From Myxococcales bacterium (GTDB lineage: Bacteria; Myxococcota; Bradymonadia; UBA7976; UBA1532), in the NCBI GenBank assembly GCA_020430675.1, contig JAGQJJ010000080.1, forward strand, positions 1-10,440: DNA of 10,440 bases, written 5' to 3'. The notes beneath the pieces were generated by a model. That model saw only the letters and a program-made list of their open reading frames with translations, did no database searches and was not told the DNA's origin. Shown piece after piece: positions 1 to 5,939 of this stretch (within the stretch, counting starts at the first letter, position 1; each line of letters opens with the position of its first letter). A program made the position numbers and the translations under genes.

Positions 1-143
1 TCGGCGGCACGCTGCTGATGGAGGGCACCGGCATGCACGTCTCGAAGGGCTATATCTATACCGCGATGGGCTTCTCGCTGGTCGTCGAGCTGCTCAACAT
101 GCGCATGCGCAACCGGCGCCGCCACCGCGTACCCGAAGCCTGA
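1..143 (+). CDS. TerC-family integral membrane protein, C-terminal fragment
   Basis: Only the last 46 residues are in the window; the first complete codon begins at base 3 and the gene runs off the left edge. The fragment reads [19 protein letters not shown], then a hydrophobic helix ([13 protein letters not shown]), then a short Arg-rich cytoplasmic tail ending VPEA. The segment with a conserved Gly-Tyr-Ile-Tyr followed by a helix ending in VELLNMR matches the last transmembrane segment of TerC/YoaE-type proteins (Pfam TerC family). These are multi-pass inner-membrane proteins linked to tellurite resistance and to metal (Mn/Ca) export. Which branch this one belongs to cannot be judged from the tail. 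It is convergent with the next gene, the stops being 16 bp apart. The family call rests on a short segment, so moderate confidence. Confidence 0.66.
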   Translation, partial: GGTLLMEGTGMHVSKGYIYTAMGFSLVVELLNMRMRNRRRHRVPEA

Positions 144-159
144 AGGCGACCGACCAAAG

Positions 160-846
160 TCAAGGGCAGGGCCCGTACTCGCGCGGATTGATGGCGCAAT
201 CGGGCAGATCGCGGCCGCGCACGCCGTACTCGAACGCGATCCGCAAGCCCGCGGTCACCGTCCACACCTGCACGCCGCCGTAATGGCTCGACTCGAGCCC
301 GATGCGCCCGAGCGTCTCGGCGAACAGATAGGGCGCCACATGCCAGAGCAGGCCGGGGCCGGTCTCGACGCCAAAGGCCCAGCGCGCGGCCACGTCGCCG
401 CTGCGGCCCTCGGGCACGCGGTCGAGCCACACCGGACCCGCTTCGAGAAAGGCGGCCGCCGACCAGTGCAGGAACTGATCGCTGATGGCCCGCAAACGCA
501 CCAGCGCGCCGAGGTCGAGCCGCTTGAAGCCCACCGTCTCGGCGATGCCCTCGTCGCGCGACCACGCGCTGCCCAGATAGCCGCCGAGGCTCAGGCGCCC
601 GTGGCCGTCGATGTAATGCAGGTAGCCCAGGTGAAAGGTGAGCGCGTCGGCGTCGAAGGGCACGTCGTCGTCGGCCAGCCAGCCATCAAAACGCGCCTCG
701 ATGGTCATGTCGCCGAAGACGCCGCCGAAAAACGCGGGCACGAAGGGCAATGAGGCGCGCTCGACGGTGGCCTGCGTCGGCTCGACCGCCCCCGCAAATC
801 CGGGCGCGGCCAGCGCGCTGAGCAGCAGCCATGGGAGGGCGCGCAT
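160..846 (-). CDS. exported outer-membrane beta-barrel-like protein, unknown function
   Basis: A 228-residue protein when started at the ATG at 844-846, whose N-terminus (MRALPWLLLSALAAPGFAGA) is a typical Sec signal peptide with a likely cut after AGA near residue 20. The mature part alternates polar and apolar residues in short glycine- and aromatic-rich stretches (for example LTFHLGYLHYI, LSLGGYLGSAW, VWTVTAGLRIAFEYG), as in small outer-membrane beta-barrels of about eight strands. After the last strand comes a tail of about 20 residues with Cys217 and Cys227, a possible disulfide. I do not recognise a named family. An in-frame ATGATG at 871-876 would give ten extra residues in front of the signal peptide. 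Neither start has a strong Shine-Dalgarno; GGAG about 11 bases before 846 is weak. The gene is divergent from the lipoprotein at 1018. Confidence 0.72.
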   Translation of the reverse strand: MRALPWLLLSALAAPGFAGAVEPTQATVERASLPFVPAFFGGVFGDMTIEARFDGWLADDDVPFDADALTFHLGYLHYIDGHGRLSLGGYLGSAWSRDEGIAETVGFKRLDLGALVRLRAISDQFLHWSAAAFLEAGPVWLDRVPEGRSGDVAARWAFGVETGPGLLWHVAPYLFAETLGRIGLESSHYGGVQVWTVTAGLRIAFEYGVRGRDLPDCAINPREYGPCP

Positions 847-870
847 GGGGGGTCTCGCTCCGATCGCCTG

Positions 871-900
871 CATCATCGACCCGCCCCGGCGGGTCTGCAA
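871..900 (-). promoter_or_regulatory. possible sigma-70-type promoter for the beta-barrel gene
   Basis: Reading the minus strand, TTGCAG (895-900) is followed 17 bases later by GATGAT (872-877). These give partial matches to the -35 and -10 boxes at ideal spacing. Transcription would then start about 20 bases before the ATG at 846, which would favour that start over the one at 876. The spacer consists almost entirely of the palindrome at 878-895. The match is modest and could be chance. Confidence 0.25.
878..895. promoter_or_regulatory. 18-bp perfect palindrome in the divergent intergenic region
   Basis: GACCCGCC CC GGCGGGTC has two 8-base arms that are exact reverse complements with a 2-base centre. 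It lies between the two divergently transcribed genes. The 2-base centre suits a dimeric repressor operator better than an RNA hairpin. A shorter inverted repeat, GGCCG-ccgat-CGGCC, lies at 907-921. No binding protein can be named from the sequence. Confidence 0.35.
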
Positions 901-956
901 GGGTCTGGCCGCCGATCGGCCGGCCTGCGCGGTTCCCCGCATCGGCGACGGCAGCG

Positions 957-985
957 TTGACGGTCTGGTCCGATTGGCCTAGCGT
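957..985 (+). promoter_or_regulatory. candidate sigma-70-type promoter for the LEA-like lipoprotein
   Basis: TTGACG (957-962) matches five of six bases of the -35 consensus. After exactly 17 bases comes TAGCGT (980-985), which keeps the three most conserved -10 positions (T, A and final T). The predicted start, near 992, would leave a leader of about 26 bases carrying the AGGAG ribosome-binding site before the ATG at 1018. This is good positional agreement, but it is a consensus match only. Confidence 0.42.
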
Positions 986-1017
986 GCGCGGGCCCAACCC
1001 GAGGACGAGGAGAGAAC

Positions 1018-1821
1018 ATGCGAGGCATTCTGACGTGGGCGGTGGTTTTGATGTGCGGCGCCGGCCTGGCGGCGTGCGGTGGCGGCGGCAAGAGCAAGAA
1101 GTCGGGCAGCGCGAGCAGCGACAGCCGCAGCGCCTTCCAGCAGCTCAAGGACACCCCGGCGGAGGTCGACGCTGAGGTCGACAAGGTGCTCAAGCCCATC
1201 GACGGCGTCGACTCGATGCTCGAGCAGCTCAAGGGCGCCCCGACCCGGCTCAAGATCAACGCTGATGACTTCAGCGCGGTGCTCAACAACGCGCTGGCCG
1301 GCGAGGCGATCAACATCCCCGAGACCGTGCAGGGCAAGTCGCGCACCGAGCTGGAAGTGCTCATCGCCAACGTGACCGGCTTCCGCAACGACCTTCTCGC
1401 CACCCCCGATCGCGCCCAGGGCCTGATCGGCGAGCTGGCCAAGCGCTCGGTCGCCGTGCCGAAGCTGGCCACCCAGGCCTCGGCCAGCGCCGGCGCCAAG
1501 GCGGCCAACCCGTTCTCGTCGGCCAAGGAGAAGGCCGAGGCCAAGCAGCAGCAGGGCGAGGTCAAGACCATCCAGAAGGACGCGCAGGACCGCATCGCCG
1601 CCGCCCAGGACAAGGTCAAGGGCGTGCCGGGCCGCGCGGGCACCGCCATCGCCAAGTTCATCGCCGGCGCCGGCGAGATGGGCATCACCGAAGAGGCGAT
1701 CAAGGCCGCCAACCGCCCGGTTGATGACGCCAAGAAGGCCGCCAACCAGACGGTCGACACCGCGAAGGAAGGCGTCAACGACACGGTCGACAACGCCGAG
1801 AAGGCCGCGACCGGCAAGTGA
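1018..1821 (+). CDS. helical lipoprotein with LEA/apolipoprotein-like 11-mer repeats
   Basis: A 267-residue protein. The N-terminus (MRGILTWAVVLMCGAGLAAC) is a lipoprotein signal with lipobox L-A-A-C and lipidated Cys20, followed by a GGGG and Lys/Ser-rich flexible linker. The rest is rich in Ala, Lys, Glu, Asp and Gln and almost certainly mostly alpha-helical. Residues about 165-215 form a highly charged helix (KEKAEAKQQQGEVKTIQKD). Residues 230-262 are three tandem 11-residue repeats ending in AATGK. The start is set by GAGGAG followed by AGAAC and then ATG. I recognise no named family. The protein is tethered to a membrane, probably facing the periplasm, and may be a coiled-coil or amphipathic-helix structural or protective protein; function unknown. 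A strong stem-loop follows the stop, so it is probably monocistronic. Confidence 0.85.
   Translation: MRGILTWAVVLMCGAGLAACGGGGKSKKSGSASSDSRSAFQQLKDTPAEVDAEVDKVLKPIDGVDSMLEQLKGAPTRLKINADDFSAVLNNALAGEAINIPETVQGKSRTELEVLIANVTGFRNDLLATPDRAQGLIGELAKRSVAVPKLATQASASAGAKAANPFSSAKEKAEAKQQQGEVKTIQKDAQDRIAAAQDKVKGVPGRAGTAIAKFIAGAGEMGITEEAIKAANRPVDDAKKAANQTVDTAKEGVNDTVDNAEKAATGK
1705..1803 (+). repeat. three tandem 33-bp units encoding 11-residue repeats
   Basis: Residues 230-240 (AANRPVDDAKK), 241-251 (AANQTVDTAKE) and 252-262 (GVNDTVDNAEK) align without gaps. The consensus is [A/G]-[A/V]-N-x-[P/T]-V-D-x-A-[K/E]-[K/E], and a partial fourth unit (AATGK) ends the protein. An 11-residue period places the Ala, Val and Ala positions on one helix face, as in group 3 LEA proteins, apolipoproteins and synucleins. 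The DNA units are similar but not identical, so the repeat is conserved mainly at protein level. Confidence 0.8.
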
Positions 1822-1828
1822 GCGCGGT

Positions 1829-1857
1829 GACCGAGGGCCGATCGCGCGCCCTTGGTC
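1829..1857 (+). terminator. stem-loop terminator-like structure after the lipoprotein gene
   Basis: GACCGAGGGC (1829-1838) pairs with GCCCTTGGTC (1848-1857) over ten positions, nine Watson-Crick and one G-U, around the 9-base loop CGATCGCGC. It starts 7 bases after the stop codon. There is no U-tract after it, so it is not a textbook intrinsic terminator, but stems of this kind are common transcript ends in GC-rich genomes. It separates the lipoprotein gene from the dehydrogenase gene. Confidence 0.5.
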
Positions 1858-1966
1858 CCGTCGATGCCACCCTGCCCTGCCCCCGCCGCTCAACGGGCCG
1901 CAAACCCATTTACTTCCGCCCCCCGATGCCTCAGCCTGCGAGGGCGCCGTAATGGGCGGAGGAGGG

Positions 1967-3199
1967 ATGAAGCCCAGACAAGCGATCCTGTTGGGAGCGC
2001 TCGTGGCAAGCGCCGCGCTGGCGGTCAGCGTCAGCGGTCCACCCTTCGCTTGCGCCGGCGATCCAGCGGTGACCGCGCCCGGTGCGGTCTCGGCCGCGCC
2101 GGTCTTCGACGGCCTCGACGCGCAGCGCCGCCGCATCAACATCCGCCTGGAGCGGGTCGCCAGCGGCTTCAAGCAGCCCACTGACATTCAACCGATGCCC
2201 GGCCAGCCCGGCGTGCTGGTGGTGTTGGAGAAGAGCGGCGCCGCGCATCTGCTCGACCTGGCCAATGGCAAGATCGGCCGGTGGTTCGAGGTCGAGGTGC
2301 TGACCCGCTCCGAGCAGGGCCTGCTCGGGCTGGCCTTTCATCCCAAGTTCACCGAAAACGGGCGCTTTTTCATCAACACCGTCGTCTCGCGCGACGGCGA
2401 GGCGGTCACGCGCCTCGCCGAGTGGAACGCCGCGCCGGGCGCACCGCGCGCGCCGCCGGTTGCTCGTCGCGTGCTGCTCGACGTGCCGCAGCCCTACGGC
2501 AACCACAACGCGGGCCAGCTCGCGTTCGGGCCCGACGGCATGCTGTACATGGGCCTGGGCGACGGCGGCTCGGCGGGCGATCCCGAAGGCAACGGCCAGA
2601 ACCCGGGCACCTTGCTCGGCGCCATGCTGCGCCTCGACATCGACGCGCCGAGCGAGCTTTACGGCGTGCCCAAGGACAACCCGTTCATCGACCGCGCCGA
2701 CGCGCGGCCCGAGATCTTCGCCTTCGGCCTGCGCAACCCGTGGCGCTTCTCGTTTGCGCCCGATGGCCGGCTGGTGGTGGCCGATGTGGGCCAGAACCTG
2801 TGGGAAGAGATCACGATCGTCGGCCGCGGCGAAAACCACGGCTGGAACGCCCGCGAGGCCGCGCATTGCTTCCCCGCCGACCGCGCCTGCAAAGCCGCGG
2901 GGCTGGTCGATCCCATCTATGAGTACCCGCGCGCCGATGGCAGCTCGATCACCGGCGGCTTTGTCTATGGCGGCGACGCGGTGCCAGCGCTGCGCGGGCG
3001 CTATGTTTTTGCCGACTTCGTGAGCGGTCGGCTGTGGGCCATCGAGCTGCCCACCGACGGCAAGCGGGTGGCCGGCGACGCGGCGCTCGCTTTGGGGCGC
3101 TGGCCCATCAACCCGTCGACCTTCGGGGTCGACCATCGCGGCGAACTGTACGTGGCCGACTTCACCGAAGGCGCGATCCACCGCCTCGTGGGCGGCTGA
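1967..3199 (+). CDS. exported PQQ-dependent sugar dehydrogenase (GSDH family)
   Basis: A 410-residue protein of the glucose/sorbosone dehydrogenase beta-propeller family (soluble GDH, aldose sugar dehydrogenase YliI/Asd and relatives). Such enzymes oxidise sugars in the periplasm using pyrroloquinoline quinone and calcium. Family motifs in order: EQGLLGLAFHP (116-126); YGNHNAGQ (177-184), whose His180 aligns with the catalytic base His144 of Acinetobacter soluble GDH; FGPDGMLYMGLGDGG (187-201); FGLRNPWRF (253-261), matching the PQQ-binding Arg-Asn pair; DVGQNLWEEI (273-282); a Cys301-Cys308 pair (HCFPADRAC); and SSITGGFVYGG. The first 31 residues form a Sec signal with a likely cut after ACA. 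The start at 1967 is chosen because GGAGGAGGG lies directly before it; an in-frame ATG at 1952 would add MGGGG and lies upstream of that site. Substrate cannot be told. The TPR gene follows after 16 bp. Confidence 0.93.
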   Translation: MKPRQAILLGALVASAALAVSVSGPPFACAGDPAVTAPGAVSAAPVFDGLDAQRRRINIRLERVASGFKQPTDIQPMPGQPGVLVVLEKSGAAHLLDLANGKIGRWFEVEVLTRSEQGLLGLAFHPKFTENGRFFINTVVSRDGEAVTRLAEWNAAPGAPRAPPVARRVLLDVPQPYGNHNAGQLAFGPDGMLYMGLGDGGSAGDPEGNGQNPGTLLGAMLRLDIDAPSELYGVPKDNPFIDRADARPEIFAFGLRNPWRFSFAPDGRLVVADVGQNLWEEITIVGRGENHGWNAREAAHCFPADRACKAAGLVDPIYEYPRADGSSITGGFVYGGDAVPALRGRYVFADFVSGRLWAIELPTDGKRVAGDAALALGRWPINPSTFGVDHRGELYVADFTEGAIHRLVGG

Positions 3200-3215
3200 C
3201 GGAGGATCCGAAGGC

Positions 3216-5810
3216 ATGGATGAGGAGGCCCTGCGCGCACGCCTCGACGAGGAGCCCACCGACCGCGACGCGGCCGAGGCCCTCAGCGAGCTGCTCGAAA
3301 AGGCGGAGCGCTGGGATGAGCTGGCCGCCCTGCTTTTGGCGCGCGTCGAGCGCGAGCCCGAGCGGGTCGACCTGTTCGCCCGGCTGGGCGAGGTCTTCGA
3401 ACGGCAGGGCAACGACGAGAACGCCCTGGTCGTCGGGCTCGAAGCGTTCGGCGAGAGCAAGGATGATGGCCGCTTCGGGCTGCACCTGGGGCGCCTGGCG
3501 GCCAAGACCGGGCAGTGGGATGCGCTGCTGACCGCCTACGAGCGCGCGCTGGGCGACGTGACCGCCCGCGGCGCATGGCCGCTGCACCGGCGGCTGGTCG
3601 GCTGGTACGAAGCGCTCGATCGCGAGGAGGACGCCGGGCGCCACCTGCGCCGCATCCTGGTGCTCAAGCCCGACGATCAAGAGGCCCTGCAGGCGCTGAC
3701 CGCCTTCTATGAGCAGGCCGAGGACTGGGAGGGTCTCACCCAGCTCCTGCGCACCCGCGTCAACTACGTGACCGAGCCCGAAGCGCGCCGCCGGTTGTTC
3801 CTGCGCGTGGGGCGCCTGCTGGAGACGAAGCTGAACGCGCCGGTCGAGGCGCTCGAATGGCTGGGCCGCCTCTATCAAGAGGCGCCCGACGACGGGCTGG
3901 AGAGCACCCTGGAGCGCCTCGCCGAAGAGAGCGGCGCCTGGGATGAGCTGGTGCGCATCTACAGCGAGTGCATCGAGCTGCGCCCCGGCGGCGTCGACCC
4001 GGCGCCGATGCACCGGCGGCTGGGTGTGATCTTCCGCGACCGCCTGGACGACGACAAGCGGGCGACGCATCACTACAAAGAGGCCGCGCGCCTCGCGCCC
4101 GACGATCTGCTGCTCTCGCGCGAGCTGCGGCAACTGCTCGAAAAGCAAGAGCGTTTTGTCGAGCTGGCTCATCAGCTGGGCGTCGAAGCGGCCCATAGCG
4201 ATGAGCGCACCGAGCGCTACCAGCGCTTTCTGGAGCAGGGCGACGTCTACATCCAACGCCTCAACGCGCCACGCGAGGCGGTCGATGCGTGGTTCCGCGC
4301 GCTGGAGGTGCGGCCCGATGACAAGCTGGTGCTCGTCCGGCTGATGGACGCCTACCGATCCACCGGCCAGTGGGAAGCCTCGCTCAAGGTGCTCAAGAAG
4401 CTGGCGGCGGTTGAGACCGACCCGCAGAAGCAGGCGGCCTACGTCTACGCGATGGGCATCATCCAGCGCGACAAGCTCGAAGACCATTACATCGCGGTGC
4501 GCACGCTCGACCGGGCGCTTGAGCTCGACCCGACGATGATCAAGGCCTTCGCCGCGATCGATGAGATCCTGACCAAAGACCGCGACTACATCCGCCAGGA
4601 CCGCTATTACCGCAAGATGCTGGCCCGGGCCCGCGAGCACCGGCTCGACACCAACGTGATCATGAGCCTGGCCCGCAACCTGGGTGAGATCAACCGCACC
4701 CGGCTCGGCAACTACGAAGAGGCGCTCAAGGCGTACAACATCGTGGTCAAGCGCCGCCCCGACGACCGCGAGGCGCGCGGCATCGTCGCCGAGCTTTGCG
4801 TGCTGCTCGGGCATCTCGAAGAGGCGGCGCGCCACTACTTCAAGATGATCCAGCAGGACGTCGCCGACGCCGAGCCCTACCACCACCTGGTGCGCGTCTT
4901 CTGCGGCCTCGAACGCCTCGACGCGGCGTGGTGCGTCTGCCAGGCGCTGGTCACGCTCGGGCGCTCGAACGAAGAGGAGAACCACCTCTACGAAGGCGGC
5001 CTGCAGCGCCAGGCCAACCTGCAGGTGGGCACGCTCGACGCGGTGGACTGGAAGCTGCTGACGTGGGCGAGCAAAAACGAGGCGCTCGATGGCCTCTTCA
5101 GCCGGCTCTACGCGGTGCTCGGGCCCCATATCGTGCGCACCCCGAAGGCGCTGGGCGTGGGGCGCGCCATCCAGCCGGGCGAGCCGGTGCGGCAGGTGAT
5201 CGACTACGCGGCGGGCATCATCGGGGTCGCCACGCCTGACATCTTCTTCTCGCCGCATGTGGAGGGCGTCGCGACCGGCAATCTGGCCCGCCCCGCGCTG
5301 CTCATCGGGCCCGATCTGGAGCATCGGCCGCCCGAAGAGGTGGTCTTCCTCACCTCGCGGCAGCTCTATCTGATGGGCCAGCAGCATTTCCTGGCCACCG
5401 TCGACGAGACGCAGCCGCAGCGCGAGGCGCGGCTGGTGGGGCTGCTGGTCTCGGTGCACCACTGGCTCGATCCGCGGGTGCAAAGCTCGGTCATCGACCC
5501 CGCGGTCGTCGAGCTGCTGCGCGACCTGCCGCCGAGCGAGCAGGATGTCTTCCGCGGCCTGCTCGCGCCGCAGGTCGGCCAGCCGAACTACGGCGTGTCG
5601 ACCTGGCTCGACGCCGTCGAGCACACCGCGAGCCGGCTGGGGCTGCTGATCTGCAATGACCTCGGCACCGCCATGCGGCAGCTCAAGCGCATCCAGACGC
5701 CGGTCAGCAGCCTCTCGGTGCCCGAGCGGGCGCGGGCGATGATGCTCTTTGCCTTGTCGGAGCCCTACTTCCAGCTCCGCCAGCGCGTGGGCTACGCCGT
5801 CGGCAACTGA
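3216..5810 (+). CDS. large TPR protein with C-terminal inactive M48-like domain
   Basis: An 864-residue protein without signal peptide or membrane segment, so probably cytoplasmic. Residues 1 to about 590 are a long array of TPR-like helix pairs, visible as repeated units such as AVDAWFRALEVRPDDKLVLVRLMDAY with W-x-x-L and A-L-x-x-x-P-D-D signatures. Residues about 650-830 follow the layout of an M48 metallopeptidase domain: a helix before PDIFF (674-678), then a strand region (RPALLIGPDL), then PEEVVFLTSRQLYLM (706-720), then WLDAVEHTASRLGLLICNDL (797-816). Where M48 enzymes have HExxH this protein has RQLYL (715-719). The ExxxD signature has become E802...S806, so catalysis is not expected. 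The TPR array suggests a protein-binding scaffold. Ribosome-binding site GGAGGA lies 9 bases before the ATG. It is co-directional with the dehydrogenase, 16 bp away, so probably one operon. The TPR call is firm; the M48 relation is inference. Confidence 0.88.
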   Translation: MDEEALRARLDEEPTDRDAAEALSELLEKAERWDELAALLLARVEREPERVDLFARLGEVFERQGNDENALVVGLEAFGESKDDGRFGLHLGRLAAKTGQWDALLTAYERALGDVTARGAWPLHRRLVGWYEALDREEDAGRHLRRILVLKPDDQEALQALTAFYEQAEDWEGLTQLLRTRVNYVTEPEARRRLFLRVGRLLETKLNAPVEALEWLGRLYQEAPDDGLESTLERLAEESGAWDELVRIYSECIELRPGGVDPAPMHRRLGVIFRDRLDDDKRATHHYKEAARLAPDDLLLSRELRQLLEKQERFVELAHQLGVEAAHSDERTERYQRFLEQGDVYIQRLNAPREAVDAWFRALEVRPDDKLVLVRLMDAYRSTGQWEASLKVLKKLAAVETDPQKQAAYVYAMGIIQRDKLEDHYIAVRTLDRALELDPTMIKAFAAIDEILTKDRDYIRQDRYYRKMLARAREHRLDTNVIMSLARNLGEINRTRLGNYEEALKAYNIVVKRRPDDREARGIVAELCVLLGHLEEAARHYFKMIQQDVADAEPYHHLVRVFCGLERLDAAWCVCQALVTLGRSNEEENHLYEGGLQRQANLQVGTLDAVDWKLLTWASKNEALDGLFSRLYAVLGPHIVRTPKALGVGRAIQPGEPVRQVIDYAAGIIGVATPDIFFSPHVEGVATGNLARPALLIGPDLEHRPPEEVVFLTSRQLYLMGQQHFLATVDETQPQREARLVGLLVSVHHWLDPRVQSSVIDPAVVELLRDLPPSEQDVFRGLLAPQVGQPNYGVSTWLDAVEHTASRLGLLICNDLGTAMRQLKRIQTPVSSLSVPERARAMMLFALSEPYFQLRQRVGYAVGN

Positions 5811-5827
5811 CGCCCGGGGGTGACGCC
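5808..5827 (+). repeat. direct repeat TGACGCC x2 between the TPR and propeptide genes
   Basis: TGACGCC occurs at 5808-5814 and again at 5821-5827, 13 bp apart, the first copy overlapping the TPR stop codon. A related inverted copy (CGGGCGTC, 5876-5883) is the exact reverse complement of GACGCCCG at 5809-5816. The copies sit about 60-80 bp upstream of the transcription start predicted from the candidate sigma-54 promoter. They could be activator half-sites, but they are short and GC-rich. Confidence 0.25.
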
Positions 5828-5859
5828 GCGGAGCGCGCTCGCCGCTGCGCCCCGCGATG

Positions 5860-5875
5860 AGGGCAGCATTTTGCA
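5860..5875 (+). promoter_or_regulatory. candidate sigma-54 (-24/-12) promoter for the propeptide-protease operon
   Basis: AGGGCAGCATTTTGCA has the invariant GG (5861-5862) and GC (5873-5874) separated by exactly 10 bases, plus the full TTGCA of the -12 element. The bases after the -24 GG do not match the TGGCAC consensus. It would start transcription near 5886, 54 bases before the ATG at 5940. It also sits in one of the few AT-containing patches of this intergenic region. The nearby FHA-type activator is the kind of protein that uses such promoters. The same TTGCAC could instead be a weak sigma-70 -35 box. Confidence 0.33.
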
Positions 5876-5892
5876 CGGGCGTCCATCGCCCG
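5876..5892 (+). promoter_or_regulatory. short perfect inverted repeat at the predicted transcription start
   Basis: CGGGCG (5876-5881) and CGCCCG (5887-5892) flank the 5-base loop TCCAT. It directly follows the candidate -12 box and spans the predicted start near 5886. It may be an operator or a leader hairpin. No T-run follows it, so a role as terminator of the TPR operon is less likely. Confidence 0.3.
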
Positions 5893-5939
5893 GTTCATGA
5901 ATCCTTGCGCCGCATTGGTCCCCCCCACGGAGGTACGGC

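Noticed and set aside
975..990. A GG-N10-GC match before the lipoprotein gene as a sigma-54 promoter
   Set aside because: The -12 side reads GCGCG rather than TTGCA, and a better sigma-70-type match overlaps it.
979..2187. A 402-codon minus-strand frame opposite the lipoprotein
   Set aside because: Composition is a repetitive Gly/Leu/Ala shadow of the Ala/Lys-rich plus frame; the plus frame has lipobox, ribosome-binding site and a following terminator-like stem.
1931..3505. A 524-codon open frame on the minus strand opposite the dehydrogenase
   Set aside because: The plus-strand frame carries unmistakable GSDH motifs; the minus frame has no recognisable domain and spans two gene boundaries.
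5828..5845. GC-rich hairpin GCGG...CCGC as a terminator after the TPR gene
   Set aside because: Only four strong pairs with a 10-base loop, and no T-run; alternatives need bulges or a 2-base loop.
3162..5876. A 904-codon open frame on the minus strand opposite the TPR gene
   Set aside because: It mirrors the TPR gene almost exactly, is rich in Arg, His, Leu and Gln as expected from the complement of GC-biased codons, shows no domain motifs, and overlaps a gene with clear TPR structure and a good ribosome-binding site.
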